From contig CAQWMM010000004.1 in NCBI GenBank assembly GCA_948907985.1, positions 1-64,000 of the forward strand: DNA of 64,000 nt, written 5' to 3'. Source of the stretch: an uncultured Bacillota bacterium. GTDB taxonomy: Bacteria; Bacillota; Dehalobacteriia; UBA4068; UBA4997. Position numbers and translations under genes: made by a program. This document shows, in pieces, positions 12,588 through 21,447 of the stretch (its first letter is position 1; each line of letters opens with the position of its first letter). The notes under the pieces were generated by a model. That model was given only the letters and a program-made list of their open reading frames with translations, had not been told where the DNA came from and did no database searches.

Positions 12588-13139
12588 TTACTGCTCGTCT
12601 TCCAGCGTCAACGAGTCCTTTAAGGCCCGCAGCTGCTGGCTTAAACTGGCGTCATATACTGTATCGTCAATCTGCACCTTAAGCCCGCCGATCAAATTTT
12701 TGTCAACCTGGGCTTTCAGGCGGATTTTGGCGTTCAGCTTGGCAGCCAGCGCCTGTTCCAGCGCCGCCGCCTCTTTTTCGGCCAAAGGCACCGCCGTATG
12801 CACCAGAACCTGGCGCACACCGTCGGCCTCGTCGCAAAGATCCAGATACGCGGCCAAAAATTCCGGCAGACTGGCCTCCCGCCCTTTATCCAAAACCAGG
12901 AAAATAAAGTTCTGAATTTCCTGCGGGGCGTCGTCCTTAGCCAAAAGCTGGCTAATCAACTTCTTTTTATCAGAAGTCGACATCAGCTTGCCATAAATCA
13001 TCTGGCCGAGCTCCTCATTTTGCTGCAACATCTCCACAAAATCCTGAAGAACGCGGCCAAAGGCGGCCTGCTGCTGTTTGGCCTGCGCCAGCTCCAGCAA
13101 AGCCTTTGCATAGCGTTTTGTCAAACCAGCCTTAATCAT
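12588..13139 (-). CDS. atpH: F1 ATP synthase subunit delta
   Basis: 183 residues. It connects F1 to the peripheral stalk. The helical N-terminal domain reads MIKAGLTKRYAKALLELAQ and the C-terminal part DKNLIGGLKVQIDDTVYDASL is characteristic. I place the start at 13139, where the ATG overlaps the atpF stop by 8 bases, rather than at an upstream in-frame ATG at 13160 inside atpF. The overlap suggests translational coupling. Confidence 0.94.
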   Translation of the reverse strand: MIKAGLTKRYAKALLELAQAKQQQAAFGRVLQDFVEMLQQNEELGQMIYGKLMSTSDKKKLISQLLAKDDAPQEIQNFIFLVLDKGREASLPEFLAAYLDLCDEADGVRQVLVHTAVPLAEKEAAALEQALAAKLNAKIRLKAQVDKNLIGGLKVQIDDTVYDASLSQQLRALKDSLTLEDEQ

Positions 13140-13620
13140 TTTTTGCCGCCACCTCTGCAATATATTTGTCCACCAGGGCCATATGCTGCTTATCAGTCAT
13201 ATCCTCGGCCAGCAGGCGGCCGGCCACGGATACCACCATATCAGCAACTTCACCCTTGATAGCCAGAATAGCGTCGGCCTTTTCCTTGGCAATTTCCGCC
13301 TCGGCCCGCGCCAGGATACTGTCGGCAGAGTTTCTGGCCTGGGCCAGAATATCTTCCTTGGTAACCTCGGCGTTCTTCTGGGCCTCGTCCAAAATAGCCT
13401 TGGCCTGCCGTCTGGCGTCAGCAATTTCTTCCGCCAGCTTAGCGCTCATCTGTTCAGCCTCCCGGCGCGCCTCGTCAGCCTTATTCAGACTGTCGTCAAT
13501 GGTTTGCTGCCGGGAATCAATCATGCGGATAACCGGGCCCCACATGAATTTATATAAAATAGCCACGAGAATTAAAAAATTCACCATGACAAATATTAAA
13601 TCCTTAACATCAATCTCCAT
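13132..13620 (-). CDS. atpF: Fo ATP synthase subunit b
   Basis: 162 residues, the peripheral stalk. One N-terminal membrane helix (about 6-26, LIFVMVNFLILVAILYKFMW) is followed by a long charged coiled coil rich in Ala, Glu and Lys. The start at 13620 (MEIDVKDL) follows AAAGGAGG; upstream in-frame ATGs lack a ribosome site. Length is usual. It is followed by atpH with an 8-base overlap. Confidence 0.94.
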   Translation of the reverse strand: MEIDVKDLIFVMVNFLILVAILYKFMWGPVIRMIDSRQQTIDDSLNKADEARREAEQMSAKLAEEIADARRQAKAILDEAQKNAEVTKEDILAQARNSADSILARAEAEIAKEKADAILAIKGEVADMVVSVAGRLLAEDMTDKQHMALVDKYIAEVAAKND

Positions 13621-13725
13621 AAAGGCGATTGCCTCCTTTCGGTTGATCCTCTTTGTTGGCATTGACGCCGCCCCGCCCATGCGCACGCAAAGCGCACAGG
13701 CAGGCGAGTCAATATTAGGCTTCTA

Positions 13726-13956
13726 TTAGATGTTGCCTACGATCATGAAAGCGATCAGCAAACCATAAATGGTCAAAGCTTCCAACAAAGCCATAGCCAA
13801 AATCATAGCTGTACGGATGTCGCCGGCAGCCTCAGGCTGACGGGCGATGCTCTCCATTGCAGCAGCGCCAACTTTGCCCTGGCTCAAAGCCGGGAAGATG
13901 GTAGAAACCGCAATAGCCAAAGCAGCAGCCAAAGCAATAACAGCACTTGTTTCCAT
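13726..13956 (-). CDS. atpE: Fo ATP synthase subunit c (rotor ring)
   Basis: 76 residues, two membrane helices joined by the polar loop ARQPEA. The ion-binding carboxylate is the Glu in LLEALTIYG. A Gln in helix 1 (ALSQGK) aligns with Gln32 of the Na+-binding c subunits of Propionigenium and Ilyobacter, and the Tyr five residues after the Glu is also kept. However, the Ser next to the Glu is Ala here. Coupling ion is therefore not settled from sequence. Strong AGGAGG before the ATG fits high expression. Confidence 0.95.
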   Translation of the reverse strand: METSAVIALAAALAIAVSTIFPALSQGKVGAAAMESIARQPEAAGDIRTAMILAMALLEALTIYGLLIAFMIVGNI

Positions 13957-14079
13957 ATTAGAACTCCTCCTTTCTAAATCCCGGGCCTAAAAATCCCCAT
14001 GGATTTTAAAACTTTATACGAATAATACTTAAACGGGAAAACTAAATTTTAAATTAGGGCCTAAAAACAAATCACAACA

Positions 14080-14751
14080 TCAATGCCCTGCGCTGGTGGC
14101 CGTGTCAATATAAATGGCTGAAAGCATGGTAAACACCAGCGCCTGAATAGCGCCGAAAAGCAAACTAAGCACCATAATGACGATTGGCGCACCCAGCGGG
14201 ATCAGCCCGCTAACCTGATGTAGCACAGTTTCTTCACCATAGATATTACCGAATAGACGCAAAGAAAGAGATAACGGGTGAGTAACCTCTTCCAGCAGCA
14301 TCAAAGGCAGCAGCGGCGCTACTGGCTTCACAAAATGCCCTAAATAATGCACGCCGTGATATTTGAAACCGCCAAACTGCGTGGTTAAAAACGTGATCAG
14401 CGCCAGGCCCACCGTACAGCTAAGCGTGCCGGTTGGGGGCTGAAAGCCCGGCAGTTCTCCGGCCAAAGGCAATAAGCCGCTGTAATTAGAAACAATAATA
14501 AACATAAACAGCGTCCCCAGGATTGGCAAAAAATAAGTTGCTTTTTCCTTGCCAATAATGCTGGCATAAAAATCACGAAGGCTCCCCACCGCGTATTCCA
14601 GCGCGCTTTGCAAACGTCCCGGTTTACGCTCTTTAAGGTTGCGGGTGCCGGCAATCGCCACCACGCTCAACACCGCCGTAATCGCCACCGACGTAGTCAT
14701 CACACTGTCCACAGCGAAGCCGCCGACTTCAAACAAAATAGCGTTAGACAT
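14080..14751 (-). CDS. atpB: Fo ATP synthase subunit a
   Basis: 223 residues with five or six membrane helices, the stator ion channel. The essential Arg lies in LSLSLRLFGNIYGEE, and the last helix reads LVFTMLSAIYIDTATSAGH. It translocates H+ or Na+ against the c ring. AGGAGG precedes the ATG. A 124-base gap separates it from atpE. Confidence 0.95.
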   Translation of the reverse strand: MSNAILFEVGGFAVDSVMTTSVAITAVLSVVAIAGTRNLKERKPGRLQSALEYAVGSLRDFYASIIGKEKATYFLPILGTLFMFIIVSNYSGLLPLAGELPGFQPPTGTLSCTVGLALITFLTTQFGGFKYHGVHYLGHFVKPVAPLLPLMLLEEVTHPLSLSLRLFGNIYGEETVLHQVSGLIPLGAPIVIMVLSLLFGAIQALVFTMLSAIYIDTATSAGH

Positions 14752-14840
14752 AAATACCTGCCTCCTTTCTTTGCAAACTTAATGTAAAATATTTGAAAAC
14801 TTTTTTACATCTCTTAAATAAAAATAACCATATTGTCCCG

Positions 14841-14999
14841 CCCTCTCAGCCATCGACTCCCTAAAGGTCGCCGCTGCCAGCTCCCCCAAAAGGGGGAGCC
14901 AAGTTTAAATACTTAACTATTAATAAACATTTTAAACCTGCCTCTCCCTTTGGGAGAGGTGTCATATCTGACCGTTAAGGAAGATATGACGGAGAGGGT
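14841..14999. repeat. Palindromic intergenic element, full-length copy
   Basis: About 159 bases bounded by CCCTCTCAG and CGGAGAGGG, which are inverted copies of each other. The left arm carries GCTCCCCC/GGGGGAGC and the right arm CCTCTCCC/GGGAGAGG plus a CATATCT/AGATATG stem. It is related to elements at 19794-19931, 32374-32437 and 51167-51222. It lies inside the ATP synthase operon, between atpI and atpB. No protein is encoded; this resembles a MITE or REP-like family. Confidence 0.8.
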
Positions 15000-15005
15000 A
15001 ATTCA

Positions 15006-15368
15006 TTAAGAACCCTGTCCCGCTCTAATTCGCTTATTCATACCGGAACAGGCCAACATAATCTGGAAGAAAACCGTAATCATCAACGCCACCCCCAGCA
15101 GGATATACTCCCAGCGGAAAGGCAGCATATTCCTGGCCAAAAACAAGCCCAGCAGCAAAAGCACATCCAACAGATATTTGCTGACATGAAACCGCAATAT
15201 CACATTCAAAGTTTGGCGGTCTTCCGCCTGCTTGTCCCCTCCGGCCGCAATCGCCGCTGCCGCTTTGGCGTCCCGTTTCTTTATCACATTAAAAAGCAAG
15301 GCCAGAGCTAGCAATGCCCAAGCGCCGCCAATCAACATACCCAAAAGCAGCGCGTAAACAATTTCCAT
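15006..15368 (-). CDS. Probable ATP synthase assembly/subunit I protein (AtpI-like)
   Basis: 120 residues with about four hydrophobic segments (residues 3-27, 65-80, 84-105 approximately) and a polar, Ala/Lys-rich loop. Position as first gene of the atp operon and small membrane nature fit AtpI (c-ring assembly, Mg/ion uptake proposed), though sequence similarity is too weak for me to be sure. Start at 15368 follows GGGAGG; an earlier in-frame ATG at 15389 lacks one. It is separated from atpB by a palindromic repeat. Confidence 0.65.
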   Translation of the reverse strand: MEIVYALLLGMLIGGAWALLALALLFNVIKKRDAKAAAAIAAGGDKQAEDRQTLNVILRFHVSKYLLDVLLLLGLFLARNMLPFRWEYILLGVALMITVFFQIMLACSGMNKRIRAGQGS

Positions 15369-15451
15369 AATGCTCTGACCTCCCGTCAAGTTTCTGCTTA
15401 AAGCTTCGGCCCAGCCGCCCCAATTTGCTTAAAGCCGCTTTTCCAATTATT

Positions 15452-15480
15452 ATTATACAAAAGAGGAGGGCAAAAGGCAA
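15452..15480 (-). promoter_or_regulatory. Sigma-A type promoter of the ATP synthase operon
   Basis: On the minus strand TTGCCT (15475-15480), 17-base spacer, TATAAT (15452-15457), about 85 bases upstream of the atpI-like start. Confidence 0.7.
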
Positions 15481-15520
15481 TACCAAAAACCCATTTTACA
15501 CAAAATTTTTCAAAAAATAT

Positions 15521-15553
15521 TTTACGGCAGCCATTTTTTATGGCCGCCGTAAA
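15521..15553 (-). terminator. Terminator after ridA
   Basis: Inverted repeat 15521-15534 with 15540-15553 (TTTACGGC / GCCGTAAA core, one mismatch), directly after the ridA stop and followed by a T-rich stretch on the minus strand. Confidence 0.75.
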
Positions 15554-15555
15554 AA

Positions 15556-15942
15556 TTATGCTTCCGGAATTTTCGCAATCAGTTCCACTTCCAACAGACT
15601 GCCCTTCGGCAAAGCCGCAATCTGCACGCAGGAGCGCGCCGGATAAGGCTGCACAAAATATTCGGCATAAATAGCGTTAACCGTGGCAAAATTCGCCAAA
15701 TCCGTTAAAAACACCGTAGTTTTCACCACATCGGCAAAGCCGCAGCCCGCCGCAGCCAGCACCTGCTGCAAATTGGCAAAAACCTGCCGGGCCTGGCTGT
15801 CCACATCCGCCGCCGCCAAATCGCCGCTGGCCGGATTAATCGGCACCTGACCGGACGCGAACAAAAATCCGCCCGCTTTAATCGCCTGCGAGTACGGCCC
15901 CAGAGCCGCCGGCGCCGCCGCTGTCGCAACTTGTTCCAACAT
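15556..15942 (-). CDS. ridA: RidA family enamine/imine deaminase
   Basis: 128 residues of the RidA/YjgF/UK114 family, which hydrolyses reactive 2-aminoacrylate-type enamines released by PLP enzymes. Conserved features: GPYSQAIKAGGFLFASGQVP near the N-terminus, VVKTTVFLTDLANFATVN, and PARSCVQIAALPKGSLLEVELIA with the substrate-binding Arg. Length is normal. The start lies inside the 3' end of the upstream gene (65-base overlap, different frame), so the two are translationally linked. Confidence 0.95.
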   Translation of the reverse strand: MLEQVATAAAPAALGPYSQAIKAGGFLFASGQVPINPASGDLAAADVDSQARQVFANLQQVLAAAGCGFADVVKTTVFLTDLANFATVNAIYAEYFVQPYPARSCVQIAALPKGSLLEVELIAKIPEA

Positions 15943-16561
15943 TTACCTCACTCATCCCTTCTATGTTATTTACACTATTTGCAGCCGAGGCGCCGCCGTC
16001 TGTCTGCTGCTCCTCGTCCTCAAACACAGAATCATATTTTTCATGTTCCTTAGCCTGCATCGCCATCATCTTAGCCATCGTATAGAGCACCTGACTGTAT
16101 TCCAACAGCTTTTGTTCGTCGGAGCCCGGCACCTGGCCGCCGGAAGAAATACGCCGCGCAATTTCCATCATCTTCAGCATATATTCCATAGCCTCTTTGG
16201 CGGCCTCCACCTCGTCTTTGGCCTTTTCCGCATTTTCCTGCAACATTTCCTGCATGGCTTTTGCAGCCTGCGCCTGCATTTGCTCCTCAAAGGCCTGCTT
16301 GTTGTCCACGCCGGTCAGCGCTTTATAAACCCTGGCGGCATATTCAGCCGAGCCCTTTTTTATCGACAATTCCACCTTATCCCGCCGGCTGACCGTGGCC
16401 TGCTTGGCGGCTGTCTGCTGCAAATCCTTTTGCGCGCTCTCTTCCAGGCGCTGCGCCATATCCGCCACCACCGAGCGGCCAGCGCCGTTATCGGTCTGTT
16501 TGCCGCGCCGGACGTTCTGCCCGCCGAAAAGTTTGTTGTTGCTAAAAGTTGTGATCCTCAT
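15878..16561 (-). CDS. Coiled-coil protein of unknown function overlapping ridA
   Basis: 227 residues, mostly helical, rich in Ala, Glu, Gln, Lys and Met (for example KAMQEMLQENAEKAKDEVEA and MEYMLKMMEIARRI). The last about 40 residues are Gly/Ser/Ala-rich and low complexity. No signal peptide or membrane segment. A strong AAGGAGG lies before the ATG. The last 65 bases overlap the start of ridA, and the low-complexity tail is exactly the part encoded there, so the tail may be constrained by ridA. Family not recognised. Confidence 0.6.
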   Translation of the reverse strand: MRITTFSNNKLFGGQNVRRGKQTDNGAGRSVVADMAQRLEESAQKDLQQTAAKQATVSRRDKVELSIKKGSAEYAARVYKALTGVDNKQAFEEQMQAQAAKAMQEMLQENAEKAKDEVEAAKEAMEYMLKMMEIARRISSGGQVPGSDEQKLLEYSQVLYTMAKMMAMQAKEHEKYDSVFEDEEQQTDGGASAANSVNNIEGMSEVNVGTSCDSGGAGGSGAVLAGD

Positions 16562-16618
16562 AATATCAAGCCTCCTTGACCCTGGCTTTAAGGGCTGTTT
16601 ATTTAAGAATGGTTATCT

Positions 16619-17683
16619 TTAATGATGGCCGTTGCGGTGATGACCGTTAGCATAATGATGTGTATGGTTCAACTGGCAGTTTTCCGCACAATAGGCATAG
16701 TTATGCGTATGATTCAGCGGGCAGTTTTCCGGGCAATATGAGCCGCTGCGCCGGTGCGCCTGCTGATAAAAATAGTCGTCCCGCTCCACCTGCATATCCA
16801 ACAGTTCACCGGTGTAGGCGTCCAGCTCCATTTCATACTCCGTGAAGTTATAATAAATCTCCACCTCATAAACCCAACGGTTATCATCATATTCCAGCTT
16901 CAGCTTGGTTATGTTGTTAAGTGTCGCCCCGGGAACCTGGCGCAGGGCCGCCGCTCTGGCCGCGTCGTTATCCATCATTTGCGGCTGGCCGTTAGTTTGA
17001 TTGCCGGCCTGATTGCCGGTCTGATTTTGATTGCCCGCCGGCTGCTGCCCACCGGGATTAGTTGTACTGCCAAAACTATCCGCGTCGGTAACGGTAGTGC
17101 CAACCCCCGCCCCGCCGGAAAGGGTAATTGTGCTGGTGTAGCCGTTCCAATCAACATTTTTGCCCATCAGTTCGCCAATCGCCCGCAGCGGCAGATAAAC
17201 CGAACCGTTATAAAGCAGCGGGTAAACATAAGAACCGTCGGAGTTGCTGAAACTGCGAACCGCGCCGTCCACCATAATTTTAAAATCCGGGCGCAACTGG
17301 GCGCTGACGTATTGCTGACTGGCCGGCGTCAAACGGCCGGTGGTCGGCGCAGCGGTGCGCACCCCCGCCAGGCTGACGGTAAGATTGGCCTCATCCCAGT
17401 TAACATTTTTATTCATCAACTCGCCGATCGCCCGCAGCGGCAAATAGGTTGTGCCATTATAAACCAGCGGATAAACCGGACTGCCGGAGGAATTGAAAAA
17501 ATTCTGCTGCACACCGTCCACGATAATCGTGTAGGACGGATTTAACTGCGCCGTAACACCAGTCGCCACCGGCGCGGCATTAGCGGGGCCGGAAAACCCG
17601 GCAAACAGATTAACCAGCAGAAAGGCCCCCAAAAAAATAAATGGAGCAGAAAAGGAGCCCTTTAACCAAGTGTTCTTTTTCAT
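16619..17683 (-). CDS. Secreted protein with two copper-amine-oxidase-N domains, PepSY-like domain and Cys/His-rich tail
   Basis: 354 residues. A signal peptide (about 1-37, ending ANA-AP) is followed by two copper amine oxidase N-like domains, each with VDG, YPL and TYLPLRAIGELM or VYLPLRAIGELM. A Gly/Asn/Gln-rich linker comes next, then a PepSY-like region (AARAAALRQVPGATLNNI, WVYEVEIYY, ELDAYTGELLDM). The tail has two copies of a CxxNCxLNHTHxYA motif and ends in a His-rich run, suggesting metal binding. I start at 17683 because the ATG at 17692 touches the AAAGG ribosome site. The role is unknown; cell-surface metal or peptidase-inhibitor functions are possible. Confidence 0.8.
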   Translation of the reverse strand: MKKNTWLKGSFSAPFIFLGAFLLVNLFAGFSGPANAAPVATGVTAQLNPSYTIIVDGVQQNFFNSSGSPVYPLVYNGTTYLPLRAIGELMNKNVNWDEANLTVSLAGVRTAAPTTGRLTPASQQYVSAQLRPDFKIMVDGAVRSFSNSDGSYVYPLLYNGSVYLPLRAIGELMGKNVDWNGYTSTITLSGGAGVGTTVTDADSFGSTTNPGGQQPAGNQNQTGNQAGNQTNGQPQMMDNDAARAAALRQVPGATLNNITKLKLEYDDNRWVYEVEIYYNFTEYEMELDAYTGELLDMQVERDDYFYQQAHRRSGSYCPENCPLNHTHNYAYCAENCQLNHTHHYANGHHRNGHH

Positions 17684-17772
17684 AAACAACATCCTTTCTC
17701 AATATCTTGTCTGCCTGAAATTTTTCTTCATATTAATATTATAAAAAATTTTACGCCGTTGTGCAAGCCTTT

Positions 17773-19743
17773 TTAGGATTTTTTAGCGGCAGTTTTTGGC
17801 TGGGCGCGCTTAAACTGCCTTTTTCCTCCCGTCCCGCGGCGCGGCTCCTCCGGGAACTTAACATAGCGATTAGACGTGCGGCAATCCTGCACCAAAAACT
17901 GCACATAACGGCGGATACTGGCCATAAAAACCTCCTCCGTCATCCGCCCGTCCGCGATAGCGGCAAGGCCGCGTTCCCATTTGCCGGTGGTTTCCGGTGA
18001 TTTCAGCTCCGGCGGCGCCACATCCATCAAGCGTTCGCCCTTCTCAGTAGGCAGCAGCGCCTTAGCCTGCCGGCGGATATAGCCCACCTTAAGCAGGCGC
18101 TCAATAATCGCCGCCCGCGTGGCCGGCGTGCCCAAACCACTCTCTTTCAGCTGTTCGCGCAGCGCCTCGTCCTCCACAAAGCGGCCGGCGTTTTCCATGG
18201 CCGAAAGCAGCCCGGCTTCAGTGTATGGTTTGGGCGGCTGGGTTTTTTTACGCGCCGCCTTAGCCACCAGCGTCTGCACCGCCTCGCCTTCCCGCAGGCT
18301 GGGCAAATTTTGGTTTTCCGCCTCCTTGCCGCCAGCCGTCTTTTTAGAGGCCGCCGCCTTTTCTGCTGCCAACATCTGATAGGGCCGCTGCCAGCCCAGC
18401 GCCAAAACTTCCTGCCCGCGCGAGGCGAAAATTTCCGCCCGGGGCAGGCCGTCCTTTTCGGCGGCCACCTCGGTTAGAACTCTGGTTACGGCGTAACGGC
18501 AGGGTGGATAGAAAACCGCCAGAAAACGCAGCGCCACCAGCTGAAACACCTTTAGCTCCTCATCCATCAGGTTATCCAGACGCAGCCGGCCCTCGGTAGG
18601 AATAATAGCGTGATGATCGGTGATCTTGCTGTTGTCGATAATCCTTTTACCAAGCGGCAGCGGCCCCGGCAGCAATTCCTGCGCCACCGCCCCAAACTGC
18701 GGCAGCTCCGCCAGCTGACGCACCCGCCCCAAAAGGCGCGGCGCCAGATCCTCGCTTAAATAACGGCTGTCCGTGCGCGGATAAGTTAAAAGCTTGCGCC
18801 GCTCATACAAGCTCTGGGCAATATCCAGCGTTTTCTGGGCGGAAAAGCCATAGCGCCGGTTACAATCGCGCTGCAACTCTGTCAGGTCGTAAAGCAGCGG
18901 CGGCGGCTGGCTTTTCTCTTCCCGGCTGACCTGCAAAACCCGAGCCGGGCGGCCTTTAACCCGGGCAGCCAGCGCTTTGGCTTTTTCCGCCGCCGCCTCG
19001 CCGGTAATTCTGCTTTGCCCTTCCTGGTTCTGCCAAATACCCCAATAGCCGCTGGCCCCCTCCGGTTCCGCCGGCAGAGCGAAATCCGCTTTAACTTCAT
19101 AATATTCCTCCGGCACAAAAGCTGCGATCTCCCGCGCCCGGTTAACGATAATCGCCAGGGTGGGGGTTTGCACCCGGCCAACGGAAAGCAGGGTATTATA
19201 TTTAAGCGTATAGGCGCGGCTGGCGTTAATACCCACCAGCCAGTCCGCCTCCGAACGGCAGCGGGCCGAGGCGAAAAGCCGATCGTAATCCGCGCCGGGA
19301 CGCAGGCTGGCAAAGCCCTCCCGAATGGCCTGATCAGTCATGCTGGAAACCCAAAGCCGCTGGAAAGGCTTGCGGCAGCCGCACAGCTGATAAATATAGC
19401 GAAAAATCAACTCGCCCTCGCGGCCGGAATCGGTGGCGCAGATCAGGCTGGCCACCTCCGGGCTTTTCAGCAGCCGGCGCAGCACGGCCAGCTGGCTTTT
19501 GCCGCCGGGAACCGCGCGCAGCTGCATTTTTTCCGGCATAATGGGCAGAGCATCCATGCGCCATTTTTTCCATTCCGGGTTATAATCCTCCGGATCACAG
19601 AGCGCGGCCAAATGGCCAACCGCCCAGGACACCAGATAATCCCCGCCGCCAAGATAACCCTCACCCTTTTCCCGGCAGCCCAGCACACGAGCGATATCCC
19701 GGCCAACCGATGGTTTTTCGGCAATCACTAAAATTTTTGACAC
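17773..19743 (-). CDS. topB: DNA topoisomerase III-type (TopB)
   Basis: 656 residues, type IA topoisomerase. N-terminal Toprim motif ILVIAEKPSVGRDIARVLG and DSGREGELIFRYIY; active-site region LLTYPRTDSRYLSEDL with the catalytic Tyr; C-terminal TPATRAAIIERLLKVGYI. It relaxes or decatenates DNA through single-strand passage. No C-terminal zinc fingers are seen; the protein ends in a basic tail. The start is GTG at 19743 after AGGAG. Monocistronic as far as visible. Confidence 0.93.
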   Translation of the reverse strand: MSKILVIAEKPSVGRDIARVLGCREKGEGYLGGGDYLVSWAVGHLAALCDPEDYNPEWKKWRMDALPIMPEKMQLRAVPGGKSQLAVLRRLLKSPEVASLICATDSGREGELIFRYIYQLCGCRKPFQRLWVSSMTDQAIREGFASLRPGADYDRLFASARCRSEADWLVGINASRAYTLKYNTLLSVGRVQTPTLAIIVNRAREIAAFVPEEYYEVKADFALPAEPEGASGYWGIWQNQEGQSRITGEAAAEKAKALAARVKGRPARVLQVSREEKSQPPPLLYDLTELQRDCNRRYGFSAQKTLDIAQSLYERRKLLTYPRTDSRYLSEDLAPRLLGRVRQLAELPQFGAVAQELLPGPLPLGKRIIDNSKITDHHAIIPTEGRLRLDNLMDEELKVFQLVALRFLAVFYPPCRYAVTRVLTEVAAEKDGLPRAEIFASRGQEVLALGWQRPYQMLAAEKAAASKKTAGGKEAENQNLPSLREGEAVQTLVAKAARKKTQPPKPYTEAGLLSAMENAGRFVEDEALREQLKESGLGTPATRAAIIERLLKVGYIRRQAKALLPTEKGERLMDVAPPELKSPETTGKWERGLAAIADGRMTEEVFMASIRRYVQFLVQDCRTSNRYVKFPEEPRRGTGGKRQFKRAQPKTAAKKS

Positions 19744-19793
19744 TATGTACTCCTAACATAATTTGATGTTGTAATTTTTTTGTCAGCACGCCG

Positions 19794-19931
19794 CCCTCTC
19801 AGTCATCCAGCCTCGCTGGATGCCAGCTCTCCCAGAGGGGAGAGCCACGTTTTACAAGCGAAAAGGCCTGCCTCTCCCTTTGGGAGAGGTGGCTATTTTG
19901 GGCCTTTAAGGCGAAAAATAGACGGAGAGGG
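19794..19931. repeat. Palindromic intergenic element, full-length copy
   Basis: About 138 bases between topB and the aminopeptidase gene, bounded by CCCTCTC and GAGAGGG. It contains GCTCTCCC/GGGAGAGC, CCTCTCCC/GGGAGAGG and a CTATTTT/AAAATAG stem. Same family as 14841-14999. The 217-base gap between topB and the aminopeptidase contains little else. Confidence 0.8.
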
Positions 19932-19959
19932 CGTAATATGCAGATGAGCCGCTATTGAC

Positions 19960-21375
19960 CTATGCCTCAATAAAGGCTTTATAGCCCTTGTACGCCTCAA
20001 ACACATCAGCCTTGCTGACGACCTCCCAGGGCGCGTGCATACTCAAAACCGGCACGCCGCTGTCGATAACCTCCATACCGTAAAGCGCCAGAATATAAGC
20101 GATCGTGCCGCCGCCGCCCAAATCCACCTTGCCCAACTCCGCCGTCTGATAATGCACCCCGGCTTCATCCATAACCTGCCGCAGCCAACCTAAGTATTCC
20201 GCGTTAGCGTCATTAGAACCGGATTTGCCCCGCGCCCCGGTGAACTTGTTAAACACCAGCCCATGGCTTAAATAGGCCACGTTATTTTTCTCAAAGGCCG
20301 CGGCATAAGCCGGATCAAAGGCCGAGCTTACATCGGAGGACAACATGCGGCTATGCTGCAAAAGCCGCCGCAGGTTAAGTTCGGAGAACTCGCCGCACAA
20401 ATTCAGAAGCTCGGCCACGGCATTTTCAAAAAAGCGGGACTGCATACCCGTTGCGCCCACACTGCCGATTTCCTCCTTATCCACCAGCAGGCAACAGGCG
20501 CAGCGCCGGCTGTTTTCAACCTCCAGCATGGCCCGCAGCGAGGGATAGGCGCAAGCCGCATCGTCCTGCCCATAAGCCAAAATCATACTCCGATCCAAAC
20601 CGGCCTCCCGGGCCGCTCCCGCCGGCGTAACTTCCAATTCGGCCGAAACAAAGTCTTCCTCCTCAAGGCCGTATTTTTCTTTAAGCAAGCGCAAAATATT
20701 GGCTTTAACCGCCTGTTTAGCCGTTTTTTCAGTTTTTTCGTCCGCTTTATCCGGTTCGGCTTCGGCCTGCGCCGCATTGCCCACCAACAAGTTCAGGGCC
20801 TCGCCCTCCACCACGCGCGCGCCCTTTTTCTCCAGCTGCTCCTGCGCCAAATGAATCAGCAAATCCGTCACGCAAAAAACCGGATCGTCCTTATCTTCGC
20901 CAATCACAATATCCACCGTCTGGCCGTCCTTTTTCACCACCACGCCATGCAGGGCCAGGGGCAAAGTTACCCATTGATATTTTTTGATGCCGCCGTAATA
21001 GTGCGTATCCAAAAAGGCCAGTTCGCCGTCCTCAAACAGCGGGTTTTGTTTAATATCCAGCCGGGGCGAATCAATATGCGCCCCCAAAATATTCAGCCCG
21101 GCCAAAAGCGGCTCCTCTCCCAGCCGGAACAAAGCTACCGCCTTGCCCATGCAAACCCGATACAATTTGGCCCCCGGCTGTAAATCCGCGCCGCCGGCGG
21201 CGATTAGTTCGTCCATATCCACATAGCCCGCCGCCCGGGCCTGGCGTACAATCTCACGCACGCTTTCCCGCTCGGTTTTGCAGTCCGTCAAAAACCGGCG
21301 GTAATCCGCCGCGACGTTTTCCAGCTGGGCCCGCTCCGCTTCATTATATAGCTTAAAACAATTTTTTCTTTCCAA
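19960..21375 (-). CDS. M18 family zinc aminopeptidase
   Basis: 471 residues, cytoplasmic metallo-aminopeptidase. M18 metal and catalytic motifs: LGAHIDSPRLD, LLVDKEEIGSVGATGM, and VLSMHAPWEVVSKADV near the C-terminus. It removes N-terminal residues, often acidic or neutral, from peptides. A charged segment of about 25 residues (EPDKADEKTEKTAK) looks like a variable insertion. The start is TTG at 21375 after GGGAGG; no ATG is available nearer. Monocistronic. Confidence 0.9.
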   Translation of the reverse strand: MERKNCFKLYNEAERAQLENVAADYRRFLTDCKTERESVREIVRQARAAGYVDMDELIAAGGADLQPGAKLYRVCMGKAVALFRLGEEPLLAGLNILGAHIDSPRLDIKQNPLFEDGELAFLDTHYYGGIKKYQWVTLPLALHGVVVKKDGQTVDIVIGEDKDDPVFCVTDLLIHLAQEQLEKKGARVVEGEALNLLVGNAAQAEAEPDKADEKTEKTAKQAVKANILRLLKEKYGLEEEDFVSAELEVTPAGAAREAGLDRSMILAYGQDDAACAYPSLRAMLEVENSRRCACCLLVDKEEIGSVGATGMQSRFFENAVAELLNLCGEFSELNLRRLLQHSRMLSSDVSSAFDPAYAAAFEKNNVAYLSHGLVFNKFTGARGKSGSNDANAEYLGWLRQVMDEAGVHYQTAELGKVDLGGGGTIAYILALYGMEVIDSGVPVLSMHAPWEVVSKADVFEAYKGYKAFIEA

Positions 21376-21447
21376 TTTTCTTCGCCTCCCAAAAAATTCT
21401 TTATAAATAATTATAAGACAATTTTACAATAAATACAAGACGCCCCC

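Noticed and set aside
15289..15486. 65-codon minus frame before the atpI-like gene
   Set aside because: It starts at TTG inside the predicted promoter and overlaps the -10; no ribosome site.
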